Positions 60,001 to 64,000 of a stretch of DNA of 64,000 nucleotides are shown piece by piece (the first letter of the stretch is position 1; every line of letters begins with the position of its first letter). The position numbers and the translations under genes were made by a program. Under the pieces are notes generated by a model, which searched no databases, was not told the origin of the DNA, and worked only from the letters and a program-made list of their open reading frames with translations. Origin of the DNA: Pirellulimonas nuda (GTDB lineage Bacteria; Planctomycetota; Planctomycetia; Pirellulales; Lacipirellulaceae); assembly GCF_007750855.1 (NCBI RefSeq), contig NZ_CP036291.1, positions 4,464,001 to 4,528,000 on the forward strand, in the 5' to 3' direction.

Positions 60001-62726
60001 GTGGCGGCGCCGGGCGCGTTGTTTTGCGCCACCACCAGCTTCAGCGGGTCGAACGCGTCGACCAGGTTCCAGAGCCGGTCCGGCAGCTCGCCGGCGTCGG
60101 CGTCGTAGGGACGCAGCAGCCGCTCCAGCTCGCCTGGGGCGAACGGGGCGTCGTCGTCGATCTTCGGCGCGCCGGCGGTCGCGTAGGCCAGCACCATCAA
60201 CGCCGGGTCGGACACCGGGCCGCGACGCGAGGGGTCCATCAAGAACAATTCGTAGGGAGAGTCGTGCAGCAGGCTGATGGGCTGGACCCCGGGGAGCAGC
60301 GGGTTGCTGTCGTACGTGTCCCAGCTCGACTCGACGACCGGCTGGCCGCGGTAGTCGAGGCCAACCGCGTAGCGGGCCAACGGGTCGGGCGCGGCGCCGA
60401 AGCCGTTGCCCAGGGCGTGCAAGACGCGGAAGTTGGCGTCCTGCTGCGGCGAAGCCAGACCCGCGGCCAGCACCTTGGCGGCCAACCTGGGGTCGTACGC
60501 CGGCCAGTCGAACTTCTCGCTCAGCGTGCGGTTCTCAACGGTGCCCAGGTCGGCCAGGCTGAACGGCACGCCGGGCGACGTGAGCACGCTGGAGATGTTG
60601 TAGTAGGCGCCGCCGTAGCGGCCCCAGATCGTGGCGACCGAGGTCGAGCTGGCCGTGGTGCCGGCAAGGGCGCTTGGCCGACCGCCGAGCAGGCGGGCGA
60701 AATCATCCGCGTTCCAGTTCCCCACAGCGGCAGGGAAAGCGCTGGGCAGCGTCGGCGACATCACCGGCCTAAGCGTCACGTCCGCCGGCCCCCAGCCGCT
60801 GCCGGCGGGCATCAGGTTGCTGCTGGAAGCGCCCGCCAGGTTGGCGCCGGTGGTCGAGGGGTCGAGGTCGACACCGGCCAGTTGCGCGCTCGAGCCGTGC
60901 GCGTTCAGGTTCAGCCGGCCGTCCATGTCCTGCACTAAGAACGCGTACAGCGGCTTGTAGAGCCGGCCGTCTTCGGTGGAGACCACGGGGTCGCCCAGGT
61001 CGACCCAGATGCTGTCGGGGACGCCATCGCCGTCGTTGTCCACGTCCCACGGGCCGGTGATCTCAAACGCGGGGGCGGTGAGCACGCCGGCGGTGTTCAC
61101 GGACTGATCGCTGGTCGTAGGGTCGTAGGTGCCCGCGTAGCGCGACAACGGGTTGCTGCCGTCGAACTCTGGGTGGTCTTCACGCAGCGGCCTGAGGATG
61201 CACCGCCGCTTGATGGCGGTGATGAGCGCGGCATGTGTCGGGTTCATGCCGAAACGCGGCGTGCCGGTCGCAAGGTCGTACGGCTGTAGAATTGCCTGAG
61301 CCCGCTCGCTGGCGTTAGTCACTGTCAGCGCCAACCACGGCGCGTTCATCAGCCGGTTGAACCAGTAGTTCACCAGCGCCGGGCGGTGGAACGACGGGAT
61401 CGGCACGTCCTCGAGGTCGAGGCCGCTGCAGGCGGTGGGTCGGCCGGCGCCGAAGTACGCGTCGATCTCCACCGACGCGCCACTCGTGGGGTGGATGGCC
61501 CGCGCGCGTGCCCGTGGGGTGACGCTCTGCAGCGCCAGGAACATGTTCTGGAAGTCGGCCGCGTCGTACGACTCGTCCGCGTCGCCCGGGCCGGTGAAGC
61601 CGTTGTAGAGGTTCATCGCCGCGACCGATCCGTTCGCCAGGCCGTCGTCCGCCAGGTCGGGGTTGAGCGGCGTGAACGCGGCGGCGGCGTGCTGGCCGTC
61701 GAAGGGGTTGGTCGGGTCGCCGGAGCCGGCCGCGGCCGCTACCGGGTCGAACCGCACGGAGAGCGCCGGGTTGAACGTCACCGCGTTGGGCAGCAGCGCG
61801 GTTTCTGCGCCCGCCAGGCCGGCGGGGGTGGTGATGGCTTCCATCGCGTTGAGCCGTTCGGCGCCGACGGTGGCCAGCACGTTTAGCCCCACTCCGGCGC
61901 CGTTGAGGGCGCGGCCGTTCACCATGAAGGTGCGGCCCATCAGGTCGTTGGGCGCGGCCGCGGCGGCCGGCACGTTCAGCACCAGGCGCCCGCCGTCCTG
62001 CCGCGGGAACGCGACCACGCGCAAGCGGAACAGGCGTTTGCGGTTGGCGCCGCCGATCTGAGCGGCGACGTCGGCGTCGGCGCCGACGTAACGGTAGTCT
62101 AGCACCCGCGCGCTCGTGCCCCGCCCCGCCCCGTCGAGCATCGTCAGCAACGCGCCGTTGAAGTAGCCCTCGGTCTGCGGCAGGGTGACTTCTACGGGCA
62201 GGCCCGAGACGGGGTCGGCCTCGAGGGCCACCACGTGCGACGGATCGGCCACGCCGGCCGTGGGCGCGGTGAGATCTTCTACGAACAGGTCGACGATCTG
62301 CCCCGCGGTCCGCCCCAGCGGCGTGCCGCTGGCCACGGCGCCGGCGTACTGGGCGCTGACGAGCGTCTCGGCCGGCAGGGCGGCGTACACCCGGCCCACG
62401 AAGCCGTCGGTGCCGTACATGTCGCGCAGCAGGCTGTGGTAGCGGATCACCGAGTAGGGGTTGCCCGTGTCGCGCAGCAGTTGCCGCACGGCCCGGTCGG
62501 TGAGGTCGCCCGGCTGCAGGCTGGAGCGGCTCTTCTGTGCCACTACCTTGGCGCCGCTGCGGTACTGCGAGCTGACCACCAGGAACGCCGTGCCGACCAG
62601 CAGGAACAGCGTCAGCAGGCTCAGCACCACCAGCAGCAGCACGCCGCGACGCCGCTCGCGCAGCGCACGCCGGCGACGATTGGCGACCGCGCGGCGACGC
62701 GTGGTGTGGAGTTCATTCAATGACAT
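54072..62726 (-). CDS. Giant GspK/PilX-like pseudopilin protein with DxDxDG loops (2,884 residues)
   Basis: The ATG at 62726 has GGAAGG about 10 bases upstream. A basic N-terminus and one hydrophobic helix about 28-51 (RRGVLLLVVLSLLTLFLLVG) look like a pilin helix lacking the usual Glu5, as in GspK tip pseudopilins. Similar GspK-like stretches are DMDGRLNLNAHG, RKLTCRQVAQWAINCADMRD, and ERPELLITETLGLHDRRLED. At least eight calcium-loop-like motifs occur (DVDNDGDGVPDS near 557, DSNGNGVWDNE and DLDGDGRFYADRNGDG near 1110-1150, DLDNDGNFDE near 1497). IVELYNP near 1480 resembles lamin-tail domains. Ordinary GspK is about 300 residues. Role inferred: envelope pseudopilus or secretion. Confidence 0.75.
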   Translation of the reverse strand: MSLNELHTTRRRAVANRRRRALRERRRGVLLLVVLSLLTLFLLVGTAFLVVSSQYRSGAKVVAQKSRSSLQPGDLTDRAVRQLLRDTGNPYSVIRYHSLLRDMYGTDGFVGRVYAALPAETLVSAQYAGAVASGTPLGRTAGQIVDLFVEDLTAPTAGVADPSHVVALEADPVSGLPVEVTLPQTEGYFNGALLTMLDGAGRGTSARVLDYRYVGADADVAAQIGGANRKRLFRLRVVAFPRQDGGRLVLNVPAAAAAPNDLMGRTFMVNGRALNGAGVGLNVLATVGAERLNAMEAITTPAGLAGAETALLPNAVTFNPALSVRFDPVAAAAGSGDPTNPFDGQHAAAAFTPLNPDLADDGLANGSVAAMNLYNGFTGPGDADESYDAADFQNMFLALQSVTPRARARAIHPTSGASVEIDAYFGAGRPTACSGLDLEDVPIPSFHRPALVNYWFNRLMNAPWLALTVTNASERAQAILQPYDLATGTPRFGMNPTHAALITAIKRRCILRPLREDHPEFDGSNPLSRYAGTYDPTTSDQSVNTAGVLTAPAFEITGPWDVDNDGDGVPDSIWVDLGDPVVSTEDGRLYKPLYAFLVQDMDGRLNLNAHGSSAQLAGVDLDPSTTGANLAGASSSNLMPAGSGWGPADVTLRPVMSPTLPSAFPAAVGNWNADDFARLLGGRPSALAGTTASSTSVATIWGRYGGAYYNISSVLTSPGVPFSLADLGTVENRTLSEKFDWPAYDPRLAAKVLAAGLASPQQDANFRVLHALGNGFGAAPDPLARYAVGLDYRGQPVVESSWDTYDSNPLLPGVQPISLLHDSPYELFLMDPSRRGPVSDPALMVLAYATAGAPKIDDDAPFAPGELERLLRPYDADAGELPDRLWNLVDAFDPLKLVVAQNNAPGAATQAYAATPAQLAQAQITAAINRRSVTSDSFDVPASSEDWSRRLINGADGRPGRPLDPTKNSAPENGDDDQNGQIDDGSETFAVYVASQSGQYDTLFNQGCDDYVVVMRENPPVRARLIDYLRYRVVLGLKRDGVYGPAVPATNAALALSVNLVINGDNTATSNQVRTNVASFGGLMAPETLGGMKLDLNRPFGDGRDNNGNGVVDEPQEAGEPWVDSNGNGVWDNEPYIDLDGDGRFYADRNGDGALTAADWLVNSAGVAEPIVDSLWASQPGGPFAFDYTQGQDATGRGAVTPAGQKIHDDARMARQLYARHLYCLMLLLMDENYLAPWDPDDPQVMDYIDPDSAPNKQQIFDVRDNTKRIPAHGHNGSPAWHIARAIAGTGNNPTPQQKAEARRLALRKLTCRQVAQWAINCADMRDPDVINSEFEYDENPWDGWNVVDRAGGQIYPLDGDLATDENARYVVEVTGAGFAAPVQRPNSDEVSWLDRTRGVVWGTERPELLITETLGLHDRRLEDIGGFEETNLANSLELDQEEKTNHKIGDVDEEGKPLEDDLDQRLRPLGAGIVELYNPHSPDGQLPAELYQRRDEFDLDNDGNFDEAMPDMFDLDGDGNRREPAPMQGVVLNRLSGAGPNVKPSPVWRLIAVEEHPWLRNGDLMDGSPAVAGEGTEGGAPAENFPYVYEDLAAGTDLSAQAYSLRSRTAGWSDGQAHPQSLRLYDPDFPTFPGDQMPRVNGRANDQKFPPYGTQSTDQFNQLPIEDRIKMYMPRQYIERAMYFTSNTSLGTSGTTANNFGRNPQNLNVRIPLRSIDIPLALIPSDWQSYLRADRNARAFPDSVYIPTQVESQGDPNLRYLQVFQHRFVPLARDVFNSGDLNSLPGDAFNSDIPIAPVLPGRFAVVGTMGYVHSDEARGGNVPSKDYPGRCITPIGRVSRSVAPSDGTPRDENYRPDRVRRLELMPTPNPDAHGVTFALNAGNESAVMDGNQDGKFEGNVTDMGAIARTTATPNPLLRASAPLMQRQVQPAVAVPVKGMSFSEPLDGYLLRQIELSRSDVGNIPQRIWRPSFAKGEGEFSGGGEGKDESWPFDEPFDIVRALVENHTTPNWRSVHLQRLANPLAPWNPAPGDAQYVPGLAVNPYLTLDSAPVDLTSYNGTDPAEEELGPDPAAPTLRRSLANSGLQAPEDLHRYRSEMPDTAPKMPPGRPFSSANSSGGAFIMTLSSLERGFHGTIPGAGGPVIQDRLLWKQETGSTLPDLKAIRLTGRNRMHGATGNKSSFVHSHQPRPAGDATEAYLPWPPGVTFPDTGQAVSDLHGDGRMDIDDLIPEQHVVDFPIRHSLGYMNNAYGGPYTQQTFEDPRIPNPDDPGDRVSDGAGVDLNSNGGIDPNFYTAGPADINADGAFGDLLGSPHTGSFHNSTYTWLAWNNRPFSGPGELLQVPAEGGTRMLARYSGGLVGGSDQPNPYKGDFFNLTRPNVTNIGRLNNGRYPFGQLMNYFQSATEPSIYAIVPEDSILDPGADPDGDLIPSAGGAPNFHRIMNYVRVPSPFVGAQTRFNPSVFTPLATDGLNEPTADLLAPFNLVDSWREPGRVNLNTVIGRYTPGTASTPPSHWSVTYDGVMHREQDARVNAGQLSQLGPAWRDVLLSRRGYGDSGTGDRFPIGNQYGLPDVHGRALNANFPTFFANPFRGSDEGDLSPLPQMVRIGAESGLLRSHPYSPGADAAWGRRHYRWFELNDNASDTLADDKADGDGLYGRDTMNDVLGDDLAGGTLNNLDNGLVDDPSEAGLVQAGTGDPYNPSADDEWLFQPNGTAVAVTLSPTGNQGPHQRVPLFSDATKGGPVVQTRNGPTRYSFPRMIDGDRNAPLYYNPITRLSSIASTRSGVFAVWVTVGYFEVKPAPDWNDPDAAIQTAVRARFLGDRTLYDKVYPEGYQLAQELGHQTGDIQRHRAFYLVDRTLPVAFKPGEDVNVEKMILVKRRIE

Positions 62727-62785
62727 AGTTCCGTCCTTCCAAAGTTAGAGCGCCTGGCCCGCGCTCCGCTGTGCTTCGCGAGGCA

Positions 62786-62847
62786 CCAGGCGTTAGGTCG
62801 AAGTCGTTAGCATCAGAAACGTGCTAACGACTAATCCCTAACACCTG
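62786..62847. repeat. Intergenic hairpin, family F, second copy
   Basis: AGTCGTTAGCA at 62802-62812 pairs exactly with 62822-62832, and CAGGCGTTAGG (62787-62797) pairs with 62837-62847 at 10 of 11. It shares the AGTCGTTAG core with 48690-48775. It lies between the two pseudopilin-like genes. Confidence 0.75.
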
Positions 62848-62859
62848 ACACCTAGCTCC

Positions 62860-64000
62860 TCAGTCGCCCCACGCCGTGCCCGACGTGAGACGCATGGTTC
62901 TTGTGTGTACCCCGACCACGCCGGGGAAGATGCCCACGCGGAGGTCGTTGGAGAGTTGGTTTGTGTTGGTCAGGTCCAACACGGCGCCCGGAAACCACGG
63001 CCAGTCGGGGCCGCGGAGCGAGACGATGCGTTGGGTCAGTGGGTTGGGCGTCAGGCCGCCGATTGGCGTGTTGCTGGGGACCTCGACCGCGGTCACCCGG
63101 TACCAGGCCAGGAAGACGGCCGGCGCGGCGGGGGTGCTGCCGGGGCGGGGGCCGACCAGCATCACGTACTGCCCCTTGCGGAGCTGCAGGAAGGGGTCTT
63201 CGGCGGGCTCGCCCGACACCGAGGTGGGCGTCCGCTCGAGCAGCAGCTCGCCGCCGCCGACCCCGCGGCTGATCACCCGGGCCGAGACGACCCGCTCCGA
63301 GGCCCGCAGCAGGCTCACGTCTCCCAACTGGCGCCCGCGGAACACCACGGCCGAGACCTCGTAGTCGAAGGCCGTGGGGTCGAGCGCCAGCGCGTTGCGC
63401 TCAACATTGGACGAGGGCGCCACGCTCAGCATCCAAGAAAACTCTCCCTTGGACTGGCGCTGCACGGCGACGCCGCCGAACACCGAGAGCCGCTGCTGGA
63501 TGGGCCGGGCCGGGTCGTCCGGCACCTCCAGCGCGAGGTCGTCCGAAGAGATGCAGATCGACTCCGCCTGGCGTTTGCCCAGCGGGTAGTACTCGAAGAA
63601 CGGCGCCGTGTTGTCGTTGTCGAGGGTCGCGATGCTCATCCGATGGACCGGCCAAGTGAGCACGCTGGTGGTCCACGGCGCCCACGCCGCAGAGGAGAAC
63701 CCCGCACCACGCGCCGTGATCGGGATGTTGCTCGCCTGGATGTTGGAAGACATGTTCGTGCCGGAGAACAGGGCCGCGTTGGCGACCGCCAAGGGATCGA
63801 TGACGTAGGCCGAACCGTTTAGGTGGTTCAACTGCGCCGGCGTCAGCCCCCTGGCGAGGTCGATCTGCAGCCCGTAGTCGAACGGCAACGCGAACCGGGT
63901 GCGCCACTTGGTGGCGATCTGCCCCGCGGGAAGCGGGGTGGCGCCGGAGGTGGGACGGCTCAACGTGCTGTCGCCGCGCTCGCACGCCACCCAGTTGCTG
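62860..64000 (-). CDS. Probable pseudopilin-operon protein, 5' end beyond window
   Basis: The frame is open to base 64000 on the minus strand (reading SNWVACERGDSTLSRPTSG), so the start is outside. At least 380 residues are present. No membrane helix or catalytic motif lies in the visible part; it is a mixed, mostly beta-strand-like sequence (YVIDPLAVANAALFS, VSARVISRGVGGGELLLE, GQYVMLVGPRPGS). It is directly upstream of the giant GspK/PilX-like gene on the same strand, which suggests a PilW/GspJ-like exported partner, but the N-terminus needed to test this is missing. Confidence 0.6.
   Translation of the reverse strand, partial: SNWVACERGDSTLSRPTSGATPLPAGQIATKWRTRFALPFDYGLQIDLARGLTPAQLNHLNGSAYVIDPLAVANAALFSGTNMSSNIQASNIPITARGAGFSSAAWAPWTTSVLTWPVHRMSIATLDNDNTAPFFEYYPLGKRQAESICISSDDLALEVPDDPARPIQQRLSVFGGVAVQRQSKGEFSWMLSVAPSSNVERNALALDPTAFDYEVSAVVFRGRQLGDVSLLRASERVVSARVISRGVGGGELLLERTPTSVSGEPAEDPFLQLRKGQYVMLVGPRPGSTPAAPAVFLAWYRVTAVEVPSNTPIGGLTPNPLTQRIVSLRGPDWPWFPGAVLDLTNTNQLSNDLRVGIFPGVVGVHTRTMRLTSGTAWGD

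Overview
The window looks like ordinary chromosome from a high-GC planctomycete, probably Pirellulales (Lacipirellulaceae-like). This is an inference from gene content: a polytopic DUF6798-type protein, a giant pseudopilin-like protein with DxDxDG loops, a small protein resembling planctomycete FecR/anti-sigma N-termini, a c-type-cytochrome-like planctomycete protein, and housekeeping genes scattered as singletons and short operons. No rRNA, prophage, integrase, annotated-type transposase or CRISPR array was seen. One tRNA, Leu(CAG), is present.

Layout. 1-7.6 kb: a PIN/VapC-like toxin cut by the window edge, an M42-like peptidase, an AAA ATPase, formyltetrahydrofolate deformylase, a HigBA-type toxin-antitoxin pair, then an ankyrin lipoprotein flanked by a full mtfA and a copied 3' fragment of mtfA. 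7.8-12.4 kb: dcd, nth, a Bax1-I membrane protein, DUF309 and LON-domain proteins, folE. 12.6-18.9 kb: an FAD/Fe-S oxidoreductase translationally coupled to moaD, a MoaE-MoaA fusion, a cysteine desulfurase and a YkgJ-type protein, which read as one co-directional run around molybdopterin and sulfur chemistry. 19-25.7 kb: a HU/IHF protein with a long tail, a small lipoprotein, pyrD, a DUF559 gene boxed in by G/C-rich inverted repeats, trpS, a HicBA pair, a TIM-barrel isomerase, a CHAD protein and aat. 27-34 kb: an HtrA protease, dnaG-rpoD, a coiled-coil zinc-ribbon protein and greA. 33.9-41 kb on the minus strand: RND pump and adaptor, ABC-2 permease with YggU, acylphosphatase. 41-54 kb: a possible haem-binding protein, HAD phosphatase, DUF6798-type protein, xylulokinase, a solute-binding lipoprotein, tRNA-Leu, M20 peptidase, UspA, an NCS1 transporter with a small membrane partner, FAH-family enzyme and a TlpA-like thioredoxin. 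54-64 kb: a 2,884-residue GspK/PilX-like protein and the 3' part of the gene before it, probably one pseudopilin operon.

The most striking feature is not a gene. At least a dozen intergenic gaps hold long imperfect inverted repeats belonging to several recurring sequence families, some nested inside one another. Several run into the neighbouring stop codon and supply the last codons of the gene (nth, pyrD, DUF559, M20 peptidase, the RND pump). One sits directly in front of dnaG. The DUF559 nuclease-like gene lies exactly between two such repeats, which makes a small mobile-hairpin unit a plausible hypothesis.
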